Below the pieces are notes generated by a model that made no database searches, was not told the origin of the DNA, and worked only from the letters and a program-made list of their open reading frames with translations. A stretch of 64,000 nt of DNA, taken from positions 186,001-250,000 of the forward strand of contig JAFEMH010003616.1 of assembly GCA_022495995.1 (NCBI GenBank), written 5' to 3'. Positions 47,900-59,617 of the stretch are shown here, piece by piece. The stretch's first letter is position 1. Each line of letters starts with the position of its first letter. Made by a program: the position numbers and the translations under genes. This DNA is from Adenophora triphylla var. japonica. Lineage: Eukaryota > Streptophyta > Magnoliopsida > Asterales > Campanulaceae.

Positions 47900-48263
47900 T
47901 TTCCGTCTCGGTTCAATTGGTCCCTTGGTTTATTTCACGGTTTTTAAGAAAAATGAATAAAGTGGGTAGAAATTAGAGGAGTGAGAATGTAAAAGTTAAA
48001 TGTGTGGTAGGGAATAGAAGAGAGAATGTAAAAGTTAAAAATATTTAATAGGAGAGAGAATGAGTGGGAGGAATAGTAAGTTAATGATTGTTTTTTTTGT
48101 AAATATGTTAACTTTATAAGGGTATAATGAAAGGTTTTTTTGTAAATATATGGAGATGATAAGGTTATAAATATATGAAAAAAATTTCATTTAAGTAATG
48201 GATCAATTGAGGTGGGACGTCCCAAAAAGGAAAGTGGATCAATTGAGGTGGGACGGAGGTAGT
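47900..48263. mobile_element. Stowaway-like MITE (diverged)
   Basis: Left end TTCCGTCTCGGTTCAATTGG, right end TCAATTGAGGTGGGACGGAGG; the interior has several GGAGAGAGAATG words. Terminal bases are decayed on the left. Confidence 0.65.
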
Positions 48264-48825
48264 ACTATAGATTACAAAATAATTTATAAAAAAAATTATT
48301 AGAAATAAAAAATAATATAAATAAATAAATACAAACGAAATAAATATATCATTTTTATTGATTAAAAATTAACGTGAACCTAATTACAATAATTTCACGA
48401 CATTATCACTAAACATTAATTATCATACGACTCTCGAACCAAAGATGACATTTCAAATATTAATTTATAAATACAACTTTTAACATTATTTTACAAAGAT
48501 TAATGAATTGTTACTATTTTTACTTATACAACATATTAAAAAATAAAAAAGTGAAATAATTTAATTCTATAACACTACAACTCCTCACAATCAACCATTT
48601 CAAAATTAATCAATAATAATCAAAATAACCAAACAATATTTTATGATATATCCAACAAATGATGGCCAATTTTTATCTTATTTTTAAATAGGCTCATATC
48701 ACATTTGTCTCAAATTTATATAATTATATGTAAAGACATATTTGCCTTAATGAAATACATAGAGATTAATTTGCTCTTGATAAAACATTTTTGGAAAGAA
48801 AAATATACTTTGTTGTTATTATATA
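48264..48825. other. AT-rich intergenic DNA
   Basis: No gene, repeat unit or motif supported. Confidence 0.6.
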
Positions 48826-49116
48826 TTCCCTCTGTCCCATAAGGGAGTGAAAACCAAAACATTTGGCACAAGAATTAAGAAAAAGCAAAGAGAGAGAATT
48901 AGTGGGAGTAGGTGTTCGTGAGTATGTAAAATAAAATCAAAAATAGAATGAGCGGAAGAAATAATAAGTTGATTGGTGTTGTGAATATGAAAGAAAAGTA
49001 TGAGAGAGAATGAGTCAGAAAAATAGCATAAAAACTTTGTCATTTTGATCAATCTTCACTCATGTGAGACGGACGAAAAAAAAATAAGTTTGCAATCACG
49101 TGTGAGATGGAGGGAG
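48826..49116. mobile_element. Stowaway-like MITE
   Basis: Left end TTCCCTCTGTCCCATAAGGG, right end GTGAGATGGAGGGAG followed by TA; interior GAGAGAGAATGAGT words. Confidence 0.7.
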
Positions 49117-49220
49117 TATATATATAGATGAATGTCAACAAACTTACATAAAAGACATATTGCCCCTCTCATTTACCGCCAACAACAAAAAATAAATTGC
49201 CCTCTCCTTTTATCTTTAAA

Positions 49221-50645
49221 CTAGTGTAACATCCGTGCGTTAAACGTACGACCAAAAAAACTTTGATAAATAACATGAACTAAATCATATACTCCCTCCG
49301 TCTCAAAATGTTTGTCCCATTTGACTTTTTTGTTGAACTTTGACCACAAATTTATGAAAGATTAATCATGTTCATGAAATTCTAAAAGTTGTTGTTGATA
49401 ATATTATTAATGGTGAATCAATAGGAATTTTTTAGAATTTCATGAATATAATTAAATTGTTATATATTTGTGATCAAAGTTCAACAAAAAAGTCAAATGG
49501 GACAAACATTTTGGAACGGAGGGAGTAGTTAATATAACTATCTCATTTGATTTGCATGACTGTCATTAAATAAAAATAATTATTCATTTTTAATTAATTA
49601 ATATTATAAATAACTATATTTTTTCATTAATTTGCGTTTTTTAAAAAATATTTTTTTTGGATATAATCTTATAAAGTCACACTTTGTATTTTCTAACCAA
49701 TATTATATAATAGTTTTCATTTTTTTTTAAAATTGTATTATAGTTTTTATTTAGAAAACCCCATATAAAATAGATTTTTTTAGAAAACTATTTTGAAATA
49801 GTTATGACACCATATTTATTGTTTTAGCAATAAATATAAAATTTATAACCCAATTATATATCACTCTTTAAGAAGATGGTTCAATAAAACACTAAAATCT
49901 TAGTTTTTTATTTTATTATTTTTTTGGAATTTTAATGAACAAAAAAAATATCAACAATAAACTCAAAAGTTGTATCAAAAAGTGGCCAAATAAGATTTCA
50001 AGCCTATTTTTTACTATTAGATAAAAAATCACTTCGTTCGAAGAAATTAATGAAGAAAAAGGAAAAAGGTTTTAATAAAAACAAAGAAGAATTTTAGAGA
50101 ATATAATTTTGAAAATAAAATTTTCAACAAAAATATATCATCACATTAATTTAATAATATTACGGATTTCTGAACATAATCAATAACTATTTCCGTTTTA
50201 AAAATACTCTTCATTTAAGAAAAAATGAAAAAAAATTACCTAAATATCATTGTTATACATAAGACTTTAAAAAAACATTACTATTACCCACATTTCAAAA
50301 ATATCAATTCATTAAATGAAAATTTCCAAGTGTTTCTAAGTGTATTTTTACTATTATTTTTTCATATTTCATTTTTTACTTGCAAAATTAACAGTTTGCA
50401 TAACAATGATATTTATGAATTTGTGAAGAAAGGAGTTTAGGTATAGTGGCTAAAAGGAAGAGAAAAAAGTAATGATTCATTTAATTAATTGGGGAAGAAT
50501 AGGATAATAGGTTAATTTAAAGACAATTAATTATTTTATTGATTAGTTGATTTAAAGAAAAAATATTCTAGAACCGTTCATGTTTTGGAGGGAAAATGAG
50601 CTTGTTGAAGTGCTCTATTCACTTCAACCTTTATATATATATAGA
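49221..50645 (-). mobile_element. Helitron-like element, minus strand
   Basis: On the minus strand the 3' end reads a GC-rich imperfect hairpin (CGTACG...CGCACGG) then CTAG|T at 49221, and the 5' end reads TCTATATATA near 50645. About 1.43 kb, without a Rep/helicase gene. A MITE (49292-49525) has inserted near the 3' end. Its 5' part (50158-50645) is repeated three more times to the right. Confidence 0.45.
49292..49525. mobile_element. Stowaway-like MITE with long arms
   Basis: CTCCCTCCGTCTCAAAATG at the left and CATTTTGGAACGGAGGGAG at the right, TA flanks. The arms extend through TTTGTCCCATTTGACTTTTT and its complement, so nearly the whole element folds back on itself. Confidence 0.85.
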
Positions 50646-51062
50646 TATAGATATAGATATCATTGTTATACATAAGACTTTAAAAAAACAATTATTACTA
50701 TTACCCACATTTCAAAAATATCAATTCATTAAATGAAAATTTTCATGTGTTTCTAATTGTATTTTTACTATTGTTTTTTCATATTTCATTTTATACTTGC
50801 AAAATTAACAGTTTGCAAAATAATGATATTTATGAATTTGTGAAGAAAGGAGTTTAGGTATATATTGGCTAAAAGTAAGAGAAAAAAAGTAATGATTCAT
50901 TTAATTAATAGGAGAGAGAATATGATAATAGCTTAATTTAAAGACAATTAATTATTTTATTGATTAGTTGATTTAAAACAAAAATATTCTAGAATCATCC
51001 ATGTTTTGGAGGGAAAATGAGCTTGTTGAAGTGCTCTATTCGCTTCAACCTTTATATATATA

Positions 51063-51346
51063 CTCCCTCCGTCCCATTAGTATTAGCACAAACACTGTTT
51101 GCGCGGGAATTAAGGAATATGATATTTTAATAAAATGTTGTGAGTGTAAAAGAATGAGTGGAGAGAGAATGAGTGGAGGGTGTAATAAATTATAATGGTG
51201 TTGTGAGTATTAAAATAATGTAGGAGAGAGAATGAGTGGGGTTGGGTGAATATTTTATTAATATAAAGTTTCCTTTTTGGGAGTGTGCGGATATTAGCGG
51301 GATGCCCAAAAAGGAAAGTGTGCTAATATTAGCGGGACGGAGGGAG
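51063..51346. mobile_element. Stowaway-like MITE
   Basis: CTCCCTCCGTCCCATTAGTATTAG at the left and CTAATATTAGCGGGACGGAGGGAG at the right; TA flanks; 284 bp. Confidence 0.85.
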
Positions 51347-51352
51347 TATAGA

Positions 51353-51568
51353 CTAGTAAAAGCCCGTGTCCAAGGACACGTGTTTTTTTTTTTTAATTAA
51401 AAAAAAAATTATCTTTTAATTTAAAAAAAATTTTTTTTTTTTTTTTTAAAGAAAAAATGGAAAAGGGACAACTTAGTAAGGGCAAAATGGGAAATTCGGC
51501 AGATGGAACTGTTCATTGTACTGTTCATCCCATTTGCCATTTATACTATAGATATATAGATATATAGA
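51353..51568 (-). mobile_element. Small Helitron-like element
   Basis: Minus-strand 3' end: perfect hairpin CGTGTCC-TT-GGACACG (51365-51380) then CTAG|T at 51353. The 5' end near 51568 reads TCTATATATC. About 215 bp, mostly A/T runs. Confidence 0.5.
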
Positions 51569-52412
51569 TATTACAGATTTCTAAACATAATCAATAACTA
51601 TTTCCGTTTTAAAAACACTCTTCATTTAAGAAAAAAATGAAATTTTTTTTATCTAAATATCATTGTTATACATAAGACTTAAAAAAATAATTATTACCAT
51701 TACCCATATTTCAAAAATATCAATTCATTAAATGAAAATTTCCATGTGTGTCTAAATGTATTTTAACTATTGTTTTTTCATATTTCATTTTTTACTTGCA
51801 AAATTAACAGTTTGCAAAACAATGATATTTATAAATTTGTGAAGAAAGGAGTTTATGTATAGTGGCTAAAGTAAGAGAAAAAATGTAATGATTCATTTAA
51901 TTAATAGGGGAGAGAATAGGATAATAGGTTAATTTAAAGACAATTAATTGTTTTATTGATTAGTTGATTTAAAGCAAAAATATTCTAGAACCTCCATGTT
52001 TTGGAGGGAAAATGAGCATGTTGAAGTGCTATATTCACTTCAACCTTTATATATAGATTTCAAAAATATCAATTCATTAAATGAAAATTTCCATGTGTGT
52101 CTAAATGTATTTTAACTATTGTTTTTTCATATTTCATTTTTTACTTGCAAAATTAACAGTTTGCAAAACAATGATATTTATAAATTTGTGAAGAAAGGAG
52201 TTTATGTATAGTGGCTAAAGTAAGACAAAAAAAGTAATGATTCATTTAATTAATAGGGGAGAGAATAGGATAATAGGTTAATTTAAATACAATTAATTGT
52301 TTTATTGATTAGTTGATTTAAAGCAAAAATATTCTAGAACCTCCATGTTTTGGAGGAAAAATGAGAATGTTGAAGTGCTATATTCACTTCAACCTTTATA
52401 TATAGATATATA

Positions 52413-52589
52413 GATTTTGAGTCTATTTTATGAAAAAACTTATTTTACAATAAGAAATGAAAAAATGGGTTTCTCTGAAGAATCAGTTCTAATATTATAA
52501 AGTGTCAAATATTCAAAATGGCATTTATAACATTCAAATTGGCATTTATAAACATTCGACATTTTTAACATTTGCTAAAAGAGGACAGT
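52413..52589. other. AT-rich spacer
   Basis: Short imperfect duplication AACATTCAAATTGGCATTTATAA; nothing else seen. Confidence 0.5.
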
Positions 52590-52865
52590 GTTAGTGTTAA
52601 TAATTGTCAGTTGTAGTGTTAAATAGTGCCGGTGGTAAGGATAAGGATTGCCGGTTGTAGAGTTAAATATGTTGGTGTTAGTGTTAAGAATTGCCGATCG
52701 TAGTGTTAAATAGTGTCGATGATAGTATTAAAGATTGCCAGTTGTAGTGTTAAATAGTGTCGGTGATAGTTGTAAAGATTGTCATATGTAGTGTTAAATA
52801 GTGTCGGTGGTAATGAAAATAATGTTGGTCCTAGTGTTAAAAAGTATCGGTTATATAACATTGAA
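52590..52865 (+). repeat. 44-bp minisatellite, about six copies
   Basis: Units of the form GTAGTGTTAAATAGTG(T/C)CGGTG plus a variable half (GATAGTATTAAAGATTGCCA or similar), spaced 43-45 bp apart, with 15-25 percent divergence. Confidence 0.75.
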
Positions 52866-53589
52866 AATTGTTATAAGTGTCGGTGAGTCTTTATCATTTC
52901 TAATTATCTACAAAAATATCTCCGCGTGTTTTTTAAAAAGTTTCACTTATTTACAAAAATGTAATTGCGCATTTTGAAAACACGTTTTATAATAATCGAG
53001 TGTAAAAGAGGTTTTTCCTGATATTTTGTGTTAAATCTTTCATTCAATCAATGCTTGCTTAATCCTTTTTTTTTTTTTTAACACTTTTAGACTTGACACC
53101 CGGTGGTGTAGAAATTGGTGGATGGACAAGATGAAGGTCTGGACATCCATGGTGAAGGTGTGGATTGTCACCAAAGAAATTGGGGAAGATAGGCACTTGA
53201 ACATAAGTTGATGTTCGGAATAGCGACTTTTACTTGGAAAAATCACGATTGTGGGTAGCGATTTTATAAAATGGTTTAGTTTGCGCAATACTTGTTGAAG
53301 TGTGTCATTTAGGACAATATTTATATATAAAGTAATTATTTGAGAAAAAAAAGAAGCATAATAGTTATTACATTAGATGGATATAACTATGAGATAATAA
53401 CATTGAAACAGATTGTCATATTCTACTATTGGACTCTACTAGAATACTATGCTACTCCCTCCGGTTCAAAAGATGTGTCGGTTTGAATCCGCTTTTGCTA
53501 AAACTCACACAGTTTCCTTTGATTCAAAATAGATATTTTTGGCTAAATCTTCAATATACCTCAACATTGAAACTTGTTATATTCCATTG
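52866..53589. other. Intergenic DNA with a solitary MITE end
   Basis: Includes a CTCCCTCCGGTTCAAAAGATG string at 53455 resembling a Stowaway or related terminus without its partner. No gene supported. Confidence 0.5.
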
Positions 53590-53597
53590 ATTATAGA

Positions 53598-54486
53598 TAG
53601 GGCGGTAAACGAGTCGAGTTCGAACGAGTTTTCTGTGTTCGAGCTCGAGCTCGTTTGATAGTTATCGAGTTCGAGTTTTTTCCGAGTTCGAGTTCAATCG
53701 GTGGTTCGAACTCGAGCTCAATCGAGTTCGAGTTGTTCGCGAGCTACTCGCGAGCTTCTCGAGTCGATCTCGATTTCGAGCTTAAACAATTCGAGTTCGA
53801 GTTTGAGCTTTTTTTGGAAACAAATTTTCGAGCTTAACGAGTTTATTTCGAGTTCGAGCTCAATCGAGTTCGAGTTTTTCTAACTTTTTTTATATAACTT
53901 TTTTAAAAAAAAGTTTCCTACAAAAAAATGTCTTAAGAGGTTTTCTTTATCCAAAAATAAAATAAAAAATAGTATAAAAACTAAAGGGTATTGTCCGTCC
54001 TTCTTTTCTTTAATATAATTTAATTTGTTTAGTTTTTTTCTAACTTTTTTATATAACTTTTTGAAAAAACTTCCCAACTAAAAAAAGTCCAAAACATTTT
54101 TCTTTATCCAAAAAAAAAATAAAAAAATATATATATATAGATATGTGTATATGAAATCAATGTATAAAATAAAAAATCAAGTTATTGGTGAGCTTCACGG
54201 GTCGAGTTCGAGTTCGAGCTGATCACAAACAATGAAAAATTTGAGCTTTTATCGAGTTTATCGAGTCGAGTCGAGTTCGAAATGAGCTTTGTCGAGCTCA
54301 CAAGTCGAGCATGTTCGACTCGAAAATTTCCCGAGTTAAAATCTTGTTCGAGCTCGAGCTTCAACTCGAGCTCATTCGAGTCGAGTTTTTTCGAGTCGAG
54401 CTCGAGCTGCTCGCTTCGCATAACAGCCCATAAGCTCGAGTTTTTTCGAGTCGAGCTCAAGCTGCTCGGTTCGTATATCAACCCTA
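53598..54486. mobile_element. Non-autonomous hAT element rich in TCGAG/CTCGA
   Basis: Flanked by an exact 8-bp duplication ATTATAGA (53590-53597 and 54487-54494), the hAT length. Ends TAGGGCGGTAAACGAGTCGAG and, on the other strand, TAGGGTTGATATACGAACCGAG. 889 bp. Two interior blocks (53610-53880, 54190-54475) are dense in GAGTTCGAG/CTCGAACTC words. Open frames here are by-products. Confidence 0.85.
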
Positions 54487-54494
54487 ATTATAGA

Positions 54495-55860
54495 CATTGT
54501 GTGAAGGAGTATACTAGAGAAGAGATGAGGTAGTTGAAGAGTCTAGCTACATTAAATTTGAAATTATCACATTTATCGTTATCATAATGAGTGTATTAAA
54601 ATCTTAAATTGCATCAATACAAAGTTTCTATTTATATTCATTTTTGTTGAAAATAATTGTATGTACATTCATCTAATGACAACATTACTCAAATGTGAAA
54701 GGCTTATACACATTAAATTAAGGCAATCACATACACTAATTGCTTTTTGAAATAGTTAGAATCCTTGAATGATTTGAACTCTTGAAATCGTGTGAGTATT
54801 TTAGATAATTTAAAATTTTCACTTTCTTTTAAAGATTTAAATATCGGGTAGGTTATAACTTTTATTATTCATATTTTTTATTATTTGTATATACTATTTA
54901 GATCAGAAAGCAATAAATTAGGGAGAGATTGAAAGAGTACGATTAGTACTCTATGATTTTGTCAAAATATATTTTCCAAACTTAAAAGATTTACGTCTTT
55001 CTTGTAGATTGATTGTTCAACTAAAAAGATTTTCCTAGTCAAAGTTAAGTAGGATTGTATCAATCTTGATTATGAAATCTTGGAGATTGAAAGATTAAGA
55101 TTTTAGTTAATATTGACTTCCCTAATTTGAAAACACTTAGTAAGTTTGGTGAGTAGATTTTATTAATTTCTTATCAAAGATTTAGAATTCTATTTGGAAA
55201 AGGACATTATTAAATATTTAAATATCTTTTATTTATGTAAAAATATTGTGTTATATTTAGAATAAGACTAATATTACTAACAAACCTCTTTCCTTGTGAG
55301 TGTCAATCTGTGTTTCCTTGTAGGAATTGGATTGCATCAAATAATGAGGAGTTTGACTGATTGAATGACTTCTCAAAGGTGCATATAAATACAATAAGAT
55401 CAGCACATTGAGAAGACACGGATTGAGAATTATTTGTAAGAGAAAAACCTTTTGTTCTTCACTAATTCAAGACATCTTTTAGCTTGTGAGTGTAGTTGTA
55501 ACTTACATCTGAACTCACATCTAGATTTCATTCAAATTCTTTGTTCTTCTTCTGTTTAGAATAGGCTCTCATTGGGAAAGTGAGATTGTTCTTGGTATAG
55601 AAGTTGGTTAGAAATTACTTTAGTATTTTAATCTTTTTGTTTCACTTATTCTTGTTTTCTTTTGTAAAACAGATCTTTAATAGTGAAAACATTTTTAGGC
55701 TTAAAAGCAATTGTTTGATGGGACAAAACCATTAAACATTTAATTATTTGTGTTCTTTATTTTATTCCGCTGCTTATTGGTGGATGTCTGAACAGTTGTA
55801 ACTCACATCTTTACTCATATCCATAGTCTGTTCTGTTGAAACTGACTTTCTAGATACACT
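54495..55860 (+). mobile_element. Probable copia 5' LTR and flanking AT-rich DNA
   Basis: The stretch upstream of the primer-binding-like site holds LTR features: a TATAAATAC string near 55384, a TTTGTTCTTC-rich leader, and repeated CTTACATCTGAACTCACATCT/ACTCACATCTTTACTCATATC motifs (about 55502 and 55799). The 5' LTR start is not resolved and no 3' partner LTR was found. Confidence 0.35.
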
Positions 55861-55871
55861 AAACTTTCAAT

Positions 55872-56100
55872 TTGTATCAGAGCCAACTCTCAACATATTA
55901 CCGAGTGTTGATCCAGAAAGTGTAGTTATAATGGAATGTCAAAATCATCAAAACATGCCTCCATTCTTGGATGGCACCAATTATTCTTTTTGGAAGTCTA
56001 AAATGTGTAACTACATCAAATCAATTGATGAAAGAGCGTGAATATATATACTTGTTGCTTGGCAACCTCCTACTGTGGAGAAGAAGCCTGCATCAGGTAT
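55872..56100 (+). pseudogene. Copia primer-binding site and gag start, truncated
   Basis: TTGTATCAGAGCC (55872-55884) is close to the initiator-Met tRNA primer site used by plant copia elements. ATG at 55931 opens MECQNHQNMPPFLDGTNYSF, the N-terminal gag motif (...F-D-G-x-N-Y-x-x-W). TGA at 56039-56041 interrupts it, and the same frame continues with VAWQPPTVEKKP, as gag does. No further gag-pol follows, so this is a fragment. Confidence 0.65.
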
Positions 56101-56198
56101 TGGTGAATCAATTTTTGAAAGAAAACCTGAGGAAAGATGGTGATGCAGTTCAACAAGACGATAGTTCAGCACAGCACAGCAAGAAGCAGTTCACAGGG

Positions 56199-56319
56199 CA
56201 CGACTCGTGACCTCCATCACGACTCGTGACACTTATCAGCAGGAGTGAAACAATGAGTACGACTCATACCATGAGTGGGTTAAGAAGGGAATGACTCGTG
56301 ACCTCTAGCACGAGTCGTG
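56199..56319. repeat. CACGACTCGTG cluster 2
   Basis: CACGACTCGTG at 56199-56209 and 56218-56228, ATGACTCGTG at 56291-56300, CACGAGTCGTG at 56309-56319. The surrounding repeat differs from the first cluster. Confidence 0.75.
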
Positions 56320-57345
56320 CTTTCGGCGGAAAGATAAAATCTTGTTTTTATTTTGCTGATGTTTGAACAATTAAGTTAGGGTATTTTGGTCTTTTACTTT
56401 TAAAGTCATTTTAGGGTTTGTGTCAGAGTATTTATACTCGTTTTAGGGTTATGAAAACTTAGACTTGATTATTTATGATTACAGAAAAGCTTTGGCTTGA
56501 ATTATTGATTCTTGTTCTTTCCGTTCGGTCAATCTCATAGTTCGTGTTGTTGGTGTTATGCCCTAGGCGTATAGTTATATGCTTTACATGTTTTGTTATA
56601 ATATTATGTGTCCCTAGTTATTGTGAATAACTAGTATAAGTTGGTAATGGATATTCATAGAGATGATTATATGCATGGGGATGCACATTACACTTATGGG
56701 TACTTGCTAGAGAACAAAGTACTGGACCGACCCATCTATGAGATTTATGACATGGTCTCTGGCCATATATGCCATGATTAAATCTCATGATAGTCGTGTC
56801 ATTGGAATCCTTAATACCTGAGATTTTTATCGTCTTCCACATGATAAACATTGTGTTTGATGTAGTCTAACACTATCTTTAATAGGATAGAAATAAAGGC
56901 TATGTTGGCACGATTGGATTCTTGTAGGGCAGAATGATAAGTCAAGATGGGATTCGTCCCTCGTTATGGGAGATGTCTGCTTGGGCCCCTCGATGAATTA
57001 TGTTGATGAAATGTGTGGCCACACTCAAGAGATTTGATAATGATCAAATGCACTTGGATTATCAACATATTCGAAATCGAGAAAGCATTGAACAATGTAA
57101 GTTGACATGGACCATGACTTATGTTCAATATGACATCGTGTGACAAAGGGATTGTGACATTGATCTATCAAGAAATCAAGCTTTAATATTATATTTAATT
57201 GGGTGGACATAATGGCTTGCTAAAAACCACTTATGTCTTGTGAGGTTGATGTTTCAACTAACTACCAACATAAAATATAATTTCTAAAGGGTCATACACA
57301 AATAACCAATTGGACAATCGCTGAACTCTGGAAATTGGACATTGT
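56320..57345. other. LTR-like fragments, no gene
   Basis: TTTTAGGGTTTGTGTCAGAGTATTTATAC-like leader sequence (56410-56440), and a TGTTATGCCCTAGGCGTATAG start (about 56554) that resembles some copia LTRs. No coding sequence supported. Confidence 0.35.
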
Positions 57346-57498
57346 CACGACTCGTGACCAGGAGCACGACTCGTGGCCTCAATCAGCACGAGTGGTTTTT
57401 GGTCATGACTCGTGCCACGACTTGGATTGTGCATATACGACTCGTGGCTTGCTGGAACGACTCATGATCACGAGTCGTACCCAAGAGCACGACTCATG
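57346..57498. repeat. CACGACTCGTG cluster 3
   Basis: CACGACTCGTG at 57346-57356 and again near 57364, then ACGACTCGTGG, CACGAGTCGTA and CACGACTCATG variants to 57498; about eight related words in 150 bp, the densest cluster in the window. Confidence 0.75.
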
Positions 57499-58361
57499 CC
57501 CTTCTGCTGAAAATCCGTTTTAGCTCGGATTAGGGTTTTTTTTTTCCTAATTGTTAGGGATATTTATAAAGTATAAATATGCCCTTTTCTCCCAGCCAAG
57601 ACACACGGATTTTAGGGCTTGAGAAACACAAATCTCTTGATTTTGATTACAAATCAATAATCAAAACTGTGGGCGCCTCCCATCTCCCGGACCTATAAAC
57701 CGTGTCCCAGGATGGAGGGTCCCAAAATATATTATTTCAAAAAAAACTTTTCTTTACTTTAACTTGAAAAGTAAACAACACATTTTTAAAAAAAATTCAA
57801 AATAACCTCTCTACACGGAGGTGATATATAACCTGTTTCAAACCAAACTCAACCTGTTTTAACAAACTATACAACAGATAAGGCTATACACAAGCCAACC
57901 AAACACAAACCAAGTTTAAGTTACTTATAACACGATACAACTGAAACATATTGTAAAACTTTATATACAATACATTCCCCAAAAGAATAACAACCCAATA
58001 CAACCCCAACTCCCAAAAGAACTCATACCCTGACAACCCAAAAGGAGTCCAAACTCTTCCCCCAGCCTCACTGGTCCGGTCCACCTGTCTCAGCGGGATC
58101 TAAAACAATAAAGGGAGAAGGGGTGAGATAAAATCTCAGCAAGTTATTATGTATGCAACAATATGCCATAAAATATGCAACACATAAACAGGTTGCTCAC
58201 ATTGGAAAACAGTAAACACATTACGTTACCTTTTCCTTCTGACCAATAAGTCATATACAATACAACACACAATCAGGTTGCCAATAACACATTGGGAAAC
58301 AGTAAACACATTTCGTTACCTTTCCCTTAACTTTCCATCTGAATCATATGTAGTACAATGG
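57499..58361. other. Repeat-like DNA leading into long repeat copy B
   Basis: TATA-like and CT-rich leader (57550-57660), then ATAAACCG...CCCAGGATGGAGGGTCCCAAA (57700). A stretch with CAGGTTGC.CA...TTGG.AAACAGTAAACACATT occurs twice (58190-58230 and 58273-58315). No gene seen. Whether this also precedes copy A cannot be told, because copy A is cut by the window. Confidence 0.4.
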
Positions 58362-59495
58362 TGGGAGGGATACTCCGCTCTCGTGAAATGCTAGTGCTTA
58401 TTCACGTCTTATATGACCCTGAACAGAGATCCATATAAGTTATCTGCTATCTGTGCCTGACTGCACATATACACAGAAGCTGCACACCCCCTGACCGTGG
58501 CCACAGACGGGGGAGAGGTCACAGGTATAAGGCAATCTAAACAACATATGAAATATCTTCTCATAAGTGTTAGGATCCCATATACCCCCACAATGATCAG
58601 CTGATACCATCATAGTCAAGCACATAATAGATACTTGAACATAAGTCCACCCTATGGGATATCAATATACATAACATGGAACTATAACTCATGATAAATC
58701 AATCACAACAGTGTACATATGTTTCAACACCATTGAATAACAACAATGAAATGACATGGTATTAAGTACTCATGTTCAACCAAAGGAACAGTGCAACAAG
58801 TATTTGAACACTTTGTACACAATTAACTATGAACAAGTAAGCACTTATGTCACAAAATATATCACATAAGTCTTACCATTTCATTCCATACCATAGAAAC
58901 CAAAAACAGGGTGTTATCCCTATTGTTCAAACCAAGGAAATAATGCCCTACTCATTTTTAGGCACTATAGAGTAAATAACCCTACATAGGTCATCACGTA
59001 GGGGTACAATAACATATAAGTAGCCCTACGCCATCACAATACAACATTGAACAACTTCCCTTTTGGGTTCAAGTTCAAAAAACCAAGTTTTATATTATTT
59101 GGTTCAAGTTTCATAATCGCCTCTCAAGCATTTTTGAGACATTATTTAAGGACCTTGTCAATATCTTTTTGTCCCAATTCAAACTCCATTATCTAGTACT
59201 AAAGTTGTACTAAATACAGGATTAGAAAGTGTTCCAATCCGAGTTGTTTAGCCTAGGTTTTCAATGCCTCAAACATGGACCAAGGCTGCAGTGTAACCGG
59301 TTCAGCTTCAAACATGCCTTTCAAGCAACTTTGGGTCAATATTTAAAGCTATTGCCAATCTCTTTTTGGCCAAATCCAAGTTCTTAAATGTTGTACTAAA
59401 CTTGTACTACAAGTATAGTTAAAGAGTTATTAAATCTATACTCATTAACCTAGGTTTAAAAGCTTGCAAAGGTGCTCACTCAAGGCAGTTTTGAG

Positions 59496-59617
59496 CACGA
59501 GTCGTGCATGATAGCACGAGTCGTGCAACTCCCCTACACGACTGATTCCAAGGCCATGACTGGTGACCACGACTCCCTCTGCTTAGTCACGACTCGTACT
59601 CATGGGAACGAGTCGTG
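59496..59617. repeat. Cluster of CACGAGTCGTG near-palindromes (copy B)
   Basis: Equivalent of 1130-1251 inside the second long repeat copy; the words are unchanged. Confidence 0.75.

Larger units (their letters stand above)
50158..52412. repeat. Four tandem copies of a 350-490 bp Helitron 5'-end repeat
   Basis: Copies at about 50158-50645, 50660-51058, 51566-52058 and 52062-52412. Each contains TTACTTGCAAAATTAACAG (with variation), GTGAAGAAAGGAGTTTA and TTTTGGAGGGAAAATGAG, and ends CACTTCAACCTTTATATATA. A MITE and a small Helitron-like element separate copies 2 and 3. Confidence 0.8.

Noticed and set aside
53655..54533. Ser/Phe/Glu-rich frames in the hAT MITE
   Set aside because: Produced by TCGAG word repeats on both strands.
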